Assembly (NCBI GenBank): GCA_910589415.1
Contig: OU342636.1
Location: 7,918,437 to 7,982,436, forward strand
Direction of reading: 5' to 3'
Origin: Malachius bipustulatus
Lineage: Eukaryota > Arthropoda > Insecta > Coleoptera > Melyridae
DNA: 64,000 nt
Made by a program: the position numbers and the translations under genes. Positions 53,140 through 64,000 of this stretch are shown here, in pieces. Below the pieces are notes generated by a model, which saw only the letters and a program-made list of their open reading frames with translations, was not told where the DNA came from and did not search any database. Each line of letters begins with the position of its first letter. Within the stretch, counting starts at the first letter, position 1.

Positions 53140-54360
53140 ATAACGAGAGACGGTGTCGGAGAAAGCAAGTTAAGAATTTTGAAAAAGTGCCGTGAGAGAA
53201 AGAGTAAAGAAGAGAAGCAGAGGAACTAGAGAAAGGTTTATAATGAAAAAGGATATTGTAAGATTTTGGCATTGTAATTAGTTTAAATTTAAGAATATAA
53301 CAAATTTTTAAATTCATTGAGCTCAAGGTACGTTTTTGTAGTATTTTTTTTTATATAAAAATTTTGTCAAGTTACAAGTCATAAATTAAACGATTTATTC
53401 TATAAAATTTCATATTTCGTTACAAGTTAAAATAAAAGCATTTTTTTCAACTGAACCCAACTGGGAAAGAGAGTGCCCTCATAAATAACAATAAATAAAT
53501 TTTGTTTATGGTATATTTTTTTTAGAAATAAAATTAACAATAATAAATTAGAAAGGGGGGGAAACGGAATACCATAACAGTACATTGATACGTCTTTGTT
53601 GTTGTAGTTGAAAATAGAGAGTATTTCAAACCATAATTGTTAAGCAAAATTCATTAGCTGTGAAGTTAACTTGAGAAAGATTTTTTTGTTTTCTCTTGAA
53701 AGTTGTGTTTAGCTGGTTCGCGTTCCGAAAGTCTATTTTTTCTTCTGAAGTGAATTTAATGTTTGGTTTAGTATTTAGTGCGTTTTTCAAGTAAGAGTGC
53801 ATATCTCCGTTCTTCTTCGATATCAGCATAATAGTTTTCAAAAATATAACTAAATAATTTAAAAGACAAAATTTTCAGTTTAAAATTAAATAAATGAAGA
53901 TGGCTGTAATGTTTCCTTAATTGAGCCCTCATATCATATCTCTCACCAAAAATTCTCTTACCCAACGTCTGTGGTATGTTTTTTGATGTTCTAATGCGTT
54001 ACGCGTTGGTAAGTTTCTTTTTTATCTTCGGTGGCTTTAAGCACCTCAGCTTCCCTTCGGTCCTCAAACACCACAAACGACCACGACTCGGATAAAAAAG
54101 TTCACTTACACTGAACCTCTTTTGGAACGCAAATAATCAGACCTATTGACGCAATTGTTTGATAACGAAGTCAGATTTCTGTATTTTTCTTCAAAGTTAA
54201 CAAAGGGAAAGCATTATTATTATTACCTACCCATTTTGCAATAGGAACAAAACAAATCTCCTGCCAAGTAAAGTAAGTTACGAAAGACGAGTTACTTAAA
54301 AGCGGGAACTCGAGGGGGATAAACTCGTGAAGTTTAAATCTTCTTTATTACAAAATTAAG
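53140..54360. other. Intergenic stretch upstream of yippee
   Basis: AT-rich with no supported gene. It may hold yippee's noncoding first exon or promoter, but I could not place it. Confidence 0.35.
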
Positions 54361-55183
54361 TACAGGGTGATTCATTATAATGTCGCCCCCCTTTAACTTT
54401 GTTATTTCATGTGTCCCAAAAAAATTAAAAGTGGGGTTATGTAGGTGCTAAAAAAGACTTTTTTATACGTGTAACAAAAATTTGAAAGTAGATCAGTATA
54501 CAGGGAAAACCAAAAATTTAATTTTTTTTTCAATGGATCACCCTATATATGAATTTATTTTTCGATTCCTCGTAAAATTCTAAGCATAACTTATATAACA
54601 TACCGTATACCTAAATTCAAAGGCTTCTGCAATATTCGCATTTGAAACATCATCAAATATTTTATAAAACACCTGTTAGTTGCAAATCAAGAAATCTAAC
54701 AATAAAATGCTCTACTGGGCCTCTATTTTTTTCAACACATTTTATAAGGGTTCATAAGGGTTGTTCGCATTTTCTCCAATGAATCTGTTATGAATTCTGG
54801 GTTATTTTAATTTAAATTATTAATTTCAATCCGTATCAAATCTTTTAGATGATCGAGGTTTTCAATTTGGTAGTTATACACACGGTTTTTTAAATAGTTT
54901 CGAATGCGAATATTTCAGAAACTATTGAATTTAGGTATACGGTATGTTATATAAATTATGCTTAGAATTTTACGAGGAATCGAAAAATAAATTCATATAT
55001 AGGGTGTTCCATTGAAAAAAAATTACATTTTTGGTTTTCCCTGTATACTGATCTATTTTCAAATTTTTGTTATACGTATAAAAAAGTCTTTTTTAGCACC
55101 TACATAACCCTACTTTTAATTTTTTTGAGACACATGAAATAACAAAGTTAAAGGGGGGCGACATTATAATGAATCACCCTGTA
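54361..55183. repeat. Near-perfect 823-bp foldback, TACAGGGTGATTC ends
   Basis: TACAGGGTGATTCATTATAA on the left is mirrored by TTATAATGAATCACCCTGTA on the right. Arms of about 300 bp (54361-54660 and 54890-55183) remain complementary through AACTTTGTTATTTCATGTG and CATACCGTATACCTAAATTC. The unpaired centre is about 230 bp. No ORF and no obvious target duplication. Confidence 0.8.
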
Positions 55184-55238
55184 CATACATCCATAATATA
55201 CCTACATTATTTGTTTTTAAACTTTATAATAATTGCTA

Positions 55239-57176
55239 GTTACTTCAGAGACCGGAACGGTGTTCTCTGAAGTATACGCACCGTGTCAGTCCAAAAGTGG
55301 TGTCGGTGTCGCTCGGTCTGTCACAAATTTCTAGGAAACACTGAGTGTCTGAAAGTTGCACCGATCGGGATGGAACTTGGTAGGGACGAAGCTCCGGGAT
55401 CCCCAAAAATACGACCTATTGAAAACGGGCCGGATCCAAGAATTTTAAGGCCCTCGTTCAGGGCCGTACTTTTTGCAACGTCCCACATTTAGGACTTTTT
55501 CTCGGTAACGGTACATCGCGAAGAGATTCTGTTTGCACGGTTACTTGGATAAAGCATAGGCGTACAAACTTTGTAGAGATCGTTTTTCCAAAACATAATC
55601 TCGAACATAATTAAGTGAGCGGAAAAAAAAATTTTTGGCTAAAAAACATCATTTTTTGCATATTTTCGATTTTTTTTTTAAATGTAGGTATATGACCGAT
55701 CGAAAAAACAACAAAAGGGTGAGACAGAGACGTCCATTACCTACAAAAAAGATAAAGATGATTTTCACGTGAAAAGTCGGAAAAACAAACATCATATTCA
55801 AAAAACAAAAAAATCAGTTTTGATTTCTGAAAATCACAAAAAAAAAATCCTAGCGAAAAATCAAATCAGACCTTTTTTGAAAAGTTCTTCAAATGCTATT
55901 TTTTTATTTGAAACATTTTCCCGAAAAATTCCCGATTTGGGAGCGGTAATTGTTTCTTTAATAAAAACAATTGAAAAAATGCTACTCTTTATCGCATGTT
56001 TTCGAATTTTTTTTTCGAAATATTGTCGCAAGATCGAAAAAATAACAAAGCTCTATGATAGAGACGTTCTTTACCTACAAAATAGATACATATAGTTTTT
56101 TTCCTTAACCGTGGAAAAACTGTCAAAATCCGGAAAAACCTCGACAGGTCATTGAAACTTTTCATAGTCGTACGTGTTTTACGCCTCCCCTAAATATATT
56201 ATCATCTTGAATCGTCGACATAGTTCGCCTTTTTAAATTTTTTTTTCAACACATAATTTGAAGAAAATTTCGCGATCGCAATTTCACGTCACGCTTCTAA
56301 TCGACGAACTCTGTCGACCGAAAACCACCGTCCGTCCGAAGCGTGCATCATTTCGAAGAAAACAGCCAAACAATTTCTGTCGGAAAAAAAACAAAGGACC
56401 ACACCCTTCGATTTGAAAAAAAAAATAAAAAAAAATAAAAACGGCTAAAATTCACACATCGGTACCCTTGAATAATTGCAAATTTCGAATGGAAAACCTT
56501 TTTTCGTTTTCGTGCATAGTTCCGGAAAAAATGGCTTCCAAATATCAGATTACCTGGCCATAAAGGGGAAAATGGGTGTCTAGAACAAAGGAAATAATTT
56601 TTGTCGATTCTGAAAATCGAAATGGCGGCCATTTTGTAATTTTGACATAACGAAGATACTTCGCAGGTTACGACTCTCTTTTGAGAAAATTGCGATATTA
56701 AAATTTGAACTGTCATTTTTTAAACGTCAAATTCAAGAATATGAGGAAAATCGTTTTTCTTTTCACCAAATGTCATTATAGTGACGGTGTAAATCGTGAT
56801 TGAAACATTTTTAGCGGTGTCAAAAAATAGGCATTATACTTGCGACTCTCATCTGGTCGTGCAAAAAATGACAGATAAATCGAAAGTGTCACTTAAAAAA
56901 TGTCAAACCAAAAAAAACAAAACAAAACAAAAAACATAAAAATCTTTAAAAAATCTTTTTTCAACAAAAAAAAAATCGCGGTGACGTTAAAATTCGCGAT
57001 TCAATTTCTTTTAGAGAGTCAAAATAAAGGAAATACCCTAGACTGGAACGTGATTGTGAAAAAAACGCGAAAAAAAATCTGTTCTCTCTTTCACGATTAA
57101 TAACTTGAAATGTTAAACTAACGCGTGACTAACTTTTACGCGAATCTAACTTCTCCGCGCGGTCTCTGAAGTTCCC
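55239..57176 (-). mobile_element. 1.9-kb unit with ACTTCAGAGACCG ends; inverted relative of the 49-51 kb repeats
   Basis: ACTTCAGAGACCG (about 55242) and CGGTCTCTGAAGT (about 57164-57176) form short inverted ends. The interior has reverse-complement matches to 49140..51070, such as CGCGATCGCAATTTCAC-TCACGCTTC (56272) against GAAGCGTGAAGTGAAATTGT (50532), plus GGCGGCCATTTTG. It is noncoding despite accidental open frames. The short ends may belong to a transposon that carries the repeat. Confidence 0.45.
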
Positions 57177-58184
57177 ATATTGCATATTGGTCCTTCAGGA
57201 GCGAAAGCCAAGGTCTCTGAAGAGACCTTGTTGATTGCCCAAACTCTTGACCGAGAAGAAAAACTAAACTTGTCATAATTTCCTAGATAAGCGTTTTGAA
57301 AAGCTTGAAGTAAAATTCCGTGTCAAAATTACGTAAAAATTTTTACGTAAAACTATTTTACACAGATCCCATTTGAATCATAGGAGAAATGTACTCTTTG
57401 AAGAAACATTTTAGGAAATCCTGACTTTATAGGTTAATGTCCGTTTACATACAGAACTTTAAATGGTAAATTTTCCCATTTGTGGCCTTCAAAATAGTAT
57501 GTTAATTTAGATTTTTTTAAATTTATTAGATTATTGGTTAATTTGATTTTTATAATGCCGAATAACATGAAAAATCAATAAGGCGGCAGTTAGAAAAATA
57601 AAAGTTGATTATGAAAACCCGTAAGATCCAGTCAGCTTTGAAAATTTGGTACGGCCACTGTCCCGGTAATGGTCATCACTTATCATTATGCGCTCGTTGA
57701 ATAATATGCACTAATACTGTCAATGTATTATTAATCTATAGTGTATTATATCCACCAATTAAGCATGGAAAATTAAAGACTCCGAAATAGGTAATTAAAA
57801 TACGCAGGGTTAGATTAAAGGTGACTTAATAGCATAATCAAAAATTCCCGTCTGATGCCAGTGAAAGCTGTTGTTATACACTTCAAACTGACTTGAAAGT
57901 TTTATTATGGCGTTTACTACTATTACATACATACTAGATTCCATCAAATAAGTTAATAGTTTAAAGAATTAGGTATGTATAAATTTATTAAAAATGATTA
58001 TTTATTATTTAAATCATGTAAACTAATTCATTGAAATTGACCTCAAATTACAATTTCTTCGACGCACTTTGCATAAATATAACAACAAACAACACAATAA
58101 TACCTGTCTGACTAGGTACAATTATTTAAAAATATCATTACGCGCTTATCTATCGTGAAGTTCAGTATACCTACTTTTTTACTA
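57177..58184. other. Intergenic AT-rich stretch
   Basis: Begins with a small palindrome, GGTCTCTGAAGAGACC (57211-57226). No gene is supported. Confidence 0.4.
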
Positions 58185-60290
58185 TAATAATATAATAATA
58201 ATAATAATGTTTATTTTTGAAGAATATTACATTCTTTATAACTATAATACTATAATATAATACTTAATTAAATCTACATTAAATCAACCTACTTTCGTAT
58301 ACATTTTTTTCCTATACTAGCTAATTATTTCTTTTTGCTTATTTTGCACTATCATGTTTTATTTTTATTCTCAATACCTATGTTTATGTCTAAGATCGCG
58401 TGGTCAGTAATTTTATTATCGTTATTGTTGTTTACAATATCCATTTCATACCTATACTTATGTGTAATGTTTATCAACAATGCAACAATCTGATAGTGTC
58501 CTACTTTCACTTGTCCATTGATTTCTACCAAATATTCACCATTTTCTTCTTTTTCTGTTCTATTTTCTTCTTGTATACACCACAATTTACATCAAAAACA
58601 TCATGACTTACATCCATATTCAAATTTAATTTTCTATTCACCTCAACACAATTGATACATTTCTTCTTTTTTTCGCAGTCTTTTGATAAATGTTCTCCGC
58701 TGCATCTAAAACACGCCATTCTATTTTTACATTCTTCTTTTTTATGATTGTATCCCCCACAATTGAAGCATCGCTTTATATATACGTGCTCGTAAACATA
58801 ACAGCGATCCCAACCAATGTTAATTTTTTGCATCTCCATTATCTGCTTGAACGATGACTCATCCACTTCTGCAATCAAGTCCCAGTATCTCTTTTTCTTT
58901 GTTTCTAACAATTTAACTATCTTTATTTGACTCACATAGTTGTTCTGTTGTTTAATTTGACTGATTATTTCTTCGTCTTCATTTACTTCACTCAGTCCAC
59001 ATATTTTTATTCTTCTTTTTACCTTCTCAATCATATCTGCTTTATAATCTGTCATCTTCTTACTAACTTCTGCTTTGAGATTTTCGCCATCCTGTTTTGT
59101 TTCACAATTTACTATAATAGCACCACCTTTTGTTTTCTTTATGCTTTTCACTTTGTTGGAGACAGGATCAACAGTATCCCTCAATTCCTTTTCAATTTTT
59201 TCATGTTCCTTTTTAACTTCATTTTTATTTATCTCACTTTTAGGTTTAATAATCACAGGTGTGATTGTTTCCTTAATTGCATCCTTATATGATATCTTCT
59301 CCTTTTTATCTTCCAACTTTTTTACTATCTTATCTATCTTATTTGCTAATACCTTTTGTTCTGCCGCCTGTTCTTGCATTTTTGCATCCATTTTGTAAAT
59401 GAATTGAACTATCATGTCCAATCCGCCTTCTAAAATCCTTTGTTTGTAAATTTTATAATCATTTCTACAGGGTTGACAAATAAACCAAAGTGCAGTACTT
59501 TTCTTCAGTACCTTGCATTCATTGTCTGAAATATTCATACACACTTTGTGTACTGGTTTTCTACATAATCCACAATTCCAACCTTGCTCTCCACTTTCAA
59601 CCTCCTTTGTACACACACTACACTTGCTACTCATTTCAGTGATATTTTTATCCATTTACATTTAAATTATTCGGTTTGTTCATACTATACGACTATATCG
59701 CAGTCCGGCAACGATGTGCATCGTGCCGCTGCTAACACACTACTGACTTAAGTTACTAAAAAACAACACAACTGAGCAACAAAATTGCGCTTATAAGAAC
59801 TTATTTACCTACTTACTTTCAAAGAGCAGCAGAGCAGCTACTATAAACAACAATAAACACTTATCTACTTCTAAACAGACTAGGCGCAGTAATAGATTTC
59901 CAGAAAATCACACAATAAACCGAAAGCCGCTGAGGTGGAGAACCGTCAAACCGAGAATCAAGTCAGCTTGGACTAGTCTCCTAATATTTTTCTCCTTCCC
60001 GATCCCGATAATCAGGCTTGGAGTTTAGATCGGGTCGTTGTCAATCATAATCGCGCTGCCCGATTTTATAAATAATATAAACACACTTTTATATCCAGAG
60101 CAGATAAACAGAAAACAAAAGCGTGGTGTCGTTATCTTATCACGCTACTGCGCCGATGTTTGTTTACTATCAGCTTATAGCGCGGGACGAACTACGACAC
60201 TCCATGCGAGGCTTATCTGTTCCACAAGCCACAATAATGTTGCTCGTTTTGTAAATGTAAACAAACAACAAAACATACTGCGCCGCGAAT
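58185..60290 (-). mobile_element. LINE-like copy with ORF1 but no ORF2
   Basis: The minus strand has a GC-richer leader (60290-59656), ORF1 (59655..58525), a short 3' region, then ...GAATGTAATATTCTTCAAAA and an ATTATTATT tail (58190-58215), typical of LINE 3' ends. Only about 340 bp separate ORF1 from the tail, so ORF2 is absent. The 5' limit is approximate. Confidence 0.55.
58525..59655 (-). CDS. LINE ORF1 protein: PHD-like finger plus CCHC knuckles
   Basis: 376 residues from ATG at 59655. Residues about 12-62 form a PHD-like finger (CSVC...CGLC...HKVC...WFICQPC). Then come a Lys/Glu-rich coiled coil (about 65-150), an RNA-recognition-like segment (GGAIIVNCETKQDGENL), and C-terminal knuckles CFNCGGYNHKKEEC and CFRCSGEHLSKDC, followed by CINC...H...C. 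This is the usual order in ORF1 proteins of several insect LINEs, which bind the element RNA. There are no stops. An adjacent frame continues past the end, suggesting a recent +/-1 change near 58585. Confidence 0.8.
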   Translation of the reverse strand: MDKNITEMSSKCSVCTKEVESGEQGWNCGLCRKPVHKVCMNISDNECKVLKKSTALWFICQPCRNDYKIYKQRILEGGLDMIVQFIYKMDAKMQEQAAEQKVLANKIDKIVKKLEDKKEKISYKDAIKETITPVIIKPKSEINKNEVKKEHEKIEKELRDTVDPVSNKVKSIKKTKGGAIIVNCETKQDGENLKAEVSKKMTDYKADMIEKVKRRIKICGLSEVNEDEEIISQIKQQNNYVSQIKIVKLLETKKKRYWDLIAEVDESSFKQIMEMQKINIGWDRCYVYEHVYIKRCFNCGGYNHKKEECKNRMACFRCSGEHLSKDCEKKKKCINCVEVNRKLNLNMDVSHDVFDVNCGVYKKKIEQKKKKMVNIW

Positions 60291-60299
60291 AATTATACA

Positions 60300-61500
60300 A
60301 AGAAAAAGGGATCTTTTAACCAGGTATCGTTACAAACAGACATAGAATACATTATTAATGTTATCAAATTCATAGATCACCATGAAATAAAAAGAAGAAC
60401 CAAGTATACCTATACCTAGAGATACCTAAATGATAAAAATCAAAGGCAGGCCAAAAGTTAATCAACATGAATCGCATGAACCGTTATGGCGTGACCGAAA
60501 GTGCCATTATGGCGTGAAAAATGCATAATAAAATGTGTCCAGGAGGGTAGAGGGCATTACACTTCTCTCTTAAATTAATTAATTATTGATTTTTTTTAAA
60601 TGTCGATTAAGTGACTTAATTAGCCTTCTTGAACGTTAAAACCCATCAAAATCTACGACCATCCAAATGTGAATAATAATTATTATCAACTCTCTGATGT
60701 GACTGCCTACACAAACGGATTCTTTTCCGACCACCCTGTACCAATACTGAAATAAATCAGCGCGATCTGAATCTATTTCCGAGGATCTAAATCTGTCGAA
60801 ACAGTTTATTTTTATTTTTTATAAACGACTTACCTATTCAAAACTATTGTTGAATTTTGTAATACAAACAGAGAATTATTATGAAATCTGCGGATAGTTG
60901 AAATTCTTGTCAAAGTCATAAATTTCAAACTGCATTCAAAATAAATTTAAAAAGAAAAACTGACAGACCTGGGACATTCAAGATACAGGATACAGACTAG
61001 TTGACATATTACCACCAGCACGTCACTTGTCACTTCATCCCCAAACTTGTGAAGGTCACGGGCCTCGGCGGCCTTGAACTTCCGTTTCCGGAGACATGAA
61101 GTGAAGAATGATCAGTCGCAGTTGTTGACGACGCGCAAGGTCAGCGATCGCCAGGCGTGCGGTGTATGTACGACGCCGTGGAAACATTCACCCCGTTCCC
61201 GAGCAACGACCCTCCCCCCATGCTGTATTGCGTCTTGCGGGAAACGTACGTGTTTTCCTCTCATGGCGAGGAAAAGCCAAACTCATATTTCTCAGAATAA
61301 ATAAACAATAATACCTACTACGTACGATACTATCGCTTTCTCTTTCTGTCAATCTGCTTTAAACGCGGCGACGTTGCAATAATTAAAAAAAAAAGCAGGA
61401 AAAACAAGTACCGACTTAAATTTAAAAAAATCAGATTTATCAGCGACATAAGTTCGTCCCTATCGTCACTGTCTCTACAGGTGTCTCTAAAAGGTCTTTA
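60300..61500. other. Intergenic stretch with a GC-rich patch
   Basis: 61050-61260 is GC/CpG-rich (GGCCTCGGCGGCC, GACGACGCGCAAGG), promoter- or exon-like, with an open frame of 76 codons and no known domain. The remainder is AT-rich. Confidence 0.35.
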
Positions 61501-61519
61501 CAACGTTCTACCACGTGTT

Positions 61520-61880
61520 CCTCGGATGAAAGTTGAAAGTTAGTCGATTTAAGCCAACGCCAACTTATCTTTGTGCAAAAGTTGCCTGGTTTAGCCACTA
61601 CGAGATGTCAAAGTGTCAATTTAAAAATCGTTATTTGATTTTAGAAACTTAACCGCACGAGCGATTTTGATGAAATTTGGTATGATGTCATGGTTTCATG
61701 GGACAAAAATTGGAATACTACATTGGCGTAGATCATGGGTTTTTTATGTTTCACACACTTTGAACTTCTACGCCAATGGAATTATTTTTTTTAAATATCG
61801 AGTCGACTAATCAACTCATTTTCTAAAAAAATGGTACTATTGATAAAAGTCGCCATAGTTGAATGTTGATATATATTTAT
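61520..61880 (+). repeat. Dispersed noncoding repeat, copy 2, followed by (TA)n
   Basis: Second copy of the 18780..19130 repeat (TTGGCGTAGATCATGGGTTT, AAAAGTTGCCTGGTTTAGCC). Its end merges with a TATATA/TTTAT simple repeat at about 61867-61938. Confidence 0.6.
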
Positions 61881-62199
61881 ATATATATATATTTTATTAT
61901 TATATTTATTTATTGATATATATATATATATATTTATAGCAAATTTCGTATGTTTTCTCATGTGATTTTCTTAATTTGCGTAAAACAATAAAATTAATTT
62001 ACATTTCAACATCTGTTTCGTCCTTGGCGAATAATCGATTCGTATTCTCTAAGACACCACCGTTTCCTACCCCTTCCTCTCCCTTTACACATTGGGAAGA
62101 AGGAAAAGGACACCTGACCGGACAGGACCACACACACGAAGAGTCGAGGTTTAACATCGAGAGAGGAGAGAGCTCGACCAAGAGTGCCGTTCGTACCAG

Positions 62200-62578
62200 A
62201 CTCGTCGATGCTGGTGTTACGGGAACGGGATACCTAGTTCTTTAATGAAATAAGGAAGCGGTATAAAGTAGTGGAACAATCGTGGGTACCTACATAGTGA
62301 AGCAGAGTGAACAATAATAATAGTTACAACATCTCGCAAATTAAAACAAGTGCCCCTTTAGTCGGACAAGACACAAGGTCAGTAATTTCGATAATTATTA
62401 ATTAATTGTGTTCCTGTCAATCATTGGCAATTATAGCCTGGTCCTTCCCTAAATTTTGATCCTGTCACCGTGGCGATTTGTCATTACCATCGCGGCATCG
62501 AGCCGCATTAATTTAGCCCCTTTCAGGATCGAATCGCGTCGTTAATATTTCGTGTTGCTCTTTGACGCGGAGTTAACA
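62200..62578 (+). repeat. Putative 3' portion of a BEL/Pao 5' LTR
   Basis: TATAAAG at 62262-62268 is a candidate promoter and TTAACA near 62578 a candidate LTR end. Just after it, TGGTCCCTCCGTAGTCGG (from 62585) is a candidate primer-binding site, with no exact tRNA match that I can recall. The 3' LTR lies outside the window, so borders are unproven. Confidence 0.35.
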
Positions 62579-62859
62579 TTTTTTTGGTCCCTCCGTAGTC
62601 GGATAGGAAAGCTCGTGGAAATATAGTTCATTAATTGGTTGCATCATTTGTTTGAAATTAGTTTCTCACTCACTGTGTTAAGGTAGCCTGTTTGTAGGTC
62701 AAAGGATTCGAAATAGTCGATCCAAAGGACGCCAGACGGCATTTTCACCCATTCCACTAATTTTACTCCATTCTCACCTCACTCCACTTCTTCGTTCGTT
62801 GCAGGTGTTCGTTTTAAAAACCTCTGTAATAGTTGAAATATTTTCTCTCTGAATTCGCA

Positions 62860-63287
62860 GGGCAGAATATTGATTTTGTATTCACGGTATACTGGGTACA
62901 CTCGGTATCTTAAGTATTGTTTTTGGTGAATTCGAATTCAATAATTTATTTTCAACTCGATATTAAATAAGTAACTTTCACTTGGTTAGGTACTTATTTT
63001 TAGTATTGCTCATCGTTCGTTGTTGTTGTATTTTTACAGGTTTTTAACGAATAACCCTTTTTCGTTGTTACAGGGAAAATATTGATTTTTGTATTCACGG
63101 TATACCTACTGGGTACACTCGGTATCTCAAGTATTGTTTTTTGGTGAATTTCAAAGTCAATTTATTTTCAACTCGTTTTTAAATAAGTAACCTTCACTTG
63201 GTTAGGTACTTATTTTTAGTTATTGTTCGTATTTCGTTGTCGTTGTATTTTTTACAGGTGTAAAAAATAACCCTTATTCGTTTATTG
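62860..63287 (+). repeat. Tandem duplication (~210 bp) in the BEL leader
   Basis: Two successive copies each carry ACAGGG/GCAGGG, AATATTGATTTTTGTATTCA, CGGTATAC...TGGGTACACTC, TCACTTGGTTAGGTACTTAT and a TTTTTACAGG ending. They start near 62860 and 63071. Each copy ends in an acceptor-like (T)nACAG, so the leader may be spliced. Confidence 0.7.
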
Positions 63288-63318
63288 CTTTAGTGTTTTG
63301 TTGATACTCTTTAGCAAA

Positions 63319-64000
63319 ATGTCCAACACTTTGGTCGGAGCAAACGCTTCTGTTTCGAAGTTTTTGACTCGTTTGAACTCGATTCTGACAGTAGTTTCAG
63401 CACCCATTGATGAAAAGTCGCGTTTTATTGTCCTGGCTGCATGCGACAGCGCTTCAGATTTGTACAATCAGGTGCAGGAGGTTGATAGAAATATCCTGAT
63501 TACGGTTGAGTCGGCAGATAAGAGTGCTTTGGTCGTAGATGTGTCATCGGAGATTTGGAAATCATACTCGGGACTACTTATCGAAGTTGATTCGGTTTAT
63601 TTTCAGATTAGAGCGGTTCAATTGTCGTTGGAATCGACTCAGGATACGGTGGTGAAATCACGTCATGGTTCGAGTGAATCGTTAAATAGTCGACAGTCTG
63701 GTGCTCCCGCGCTACCCCCCTCTGCAAGTTCACATGTGAAATTGCCTCGTATCGGTATACCTACTTTTGATGGTTCGTTGAGGATGTGGTCGGTTTATTA
63801 TGATTTGTTTAGGACTTTGATTCATTCGAATGATTCGTTAGCTCCAATTGAGAAGTTCCAGTATTTAGTTTCGACTTTGTCAAAGGAACCTCTTACCCTT
63901 GTCAAACATTTACCACTGACAGATGACAATTATGTGATAGCTTTCGATACTCTTGTCCAAAGGTATCAGAATGAGCGAGTACTTGCGACGTGTTATTGGC
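63319..64000 (+). CDS. gag: BEL/Pao retrotransposon gag, 5' part (runs off the window)
   Basis: From ATG at 63319 the frame is open to the window end (227 codons). It begins MSNTLVGANASVSKF and has a helical N-terminal region. From residue about 140 come LPRIGIPTFDGSLRMWSVYY, FRTLIHSNDSL, EKFQYLVSTL and ALVQRYQNER-like text (TLVQRYQNERVLATCYW), the capsid-like domain (DUF1759) characteristic of BEL/Pao elements. It is intact as far as visible. Protease, RT and integrase should follow beyond the window. Confidence 0.88.
   Translation, partial: MSNTLVGANASVSKFLTRLNSILTVVSAPIDEKSRFIVLAACDSASDLYNQVQEVDRNILITVESADKSALVVDVSSEIWKSYSGLLIEVDSVYFQIRAVQLSLESTQDTVVKSRHGSSESLNSRQSGAPALPPSASSHVKLPRIGIPTFDGSLRMWSVYYDLFRTLIHSNDSLAPIEKFQYLVSTLSKEPLTLVKHLPLTDDNYVIAFDTLVQRYQNERVLATCYW

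Noticed and set aside
55769..56095. 108-codon frame in the repeat unit
   Set aside because: Lys/Phe/Ile low-complexity translation of AT-rich repeat DNA with no domain.
1..64000. tRNA, rRNA or other structured RNA genes
   Set aside because: Both strands were scanned by eye for tRNA A/B boxes and rRNA-like blocks; none was convincing beyond the gypsy primer-binding site.

Overview
The window is AT-rich eukaryotic DNA, almost certainly insect. It has spliced genes with GT-AG introns and many insect-type transposons: Ty3/gypsy with a tRNA-Leu primer site, BEL/Pao, copia, hAT, mariner, P-like/THAP and ISXO2-like. Short palindromic elements ending in TATACAGGGTG or ACAG-GTGTCCC are abundant. A (TCAGG)n run at 53.1 kb matches the telomere motif of many beetles, a weak hint of Coleoptera. 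The order is not proven.

Host genes are few. The clearest is a complete four-exon yippee-like gene on the minus strand (48473..52574; 115 aa; C-X2-C-X52-C-X2-C). It carries a decayed duplicate of its first coding exon in intron 1. Two other probable host fragments are the last two exons of an unidentified gene at the left edge (48..405, +) and two short N-terminal exons on the minus strand (13189..13358).

Layout. 0-15 kb: palindromic elements, then a TIR element (2808..10469) split by a complete, very young Ty3/gypsy element (3507..9696; LTRs differ by one base of a T-run; 4-bp TSD aatc; intact gag and pol). Next come two long foldbacks, one with a 13-bp target duplication, and a decayed mariner. 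15.5-18.6 kb: two nested elements whose ends are arrays of GACGTC palindromes. 19.3-23.7 kb: a THAP-remnant element interrupted by an apparently intact two-exon BED-hAT element (8-bp TSD). 24.6-25.3 kb: a 67-bp satellite with a four-unit higher-order period. 26.2-27.2 kb: an intact ISXO2-like transposase gene. 28-36 kb: Crypton-like and LINE remnants, several snap-back hairpins, a 589-bp P-like deletion derivative with 8-bp TSD, and inverted MITE copies. 36-46 kb: a truncated LINE with RNase H, an ORF1 remnant, and a mosaic in which two inverted HDAC6-like exon fragments flank a copia RT fragment. 46-58 kb: yippee, with a ~347-bp degenerate tandem family in its large intron, a second inverted copy of that family at 55.2-57.2 kb, and an 823-bp foldback. 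58-60 kb: a LINE-like copy with ORF1 but no ORF2. 62-64 kb: the start of a BEL/Pao element running off the window.

The coding systems are mostly self-contained transposons. I see no multi-gene host pathway. The most unusual features are the density of long near-perfect inverted repeats, the GACGTC-array termini, the degenerate ~347-bp repeat, and captured or duplicated host exons (HDAC6-like, yippee). All calls come from reading the sequence; no database search was done.
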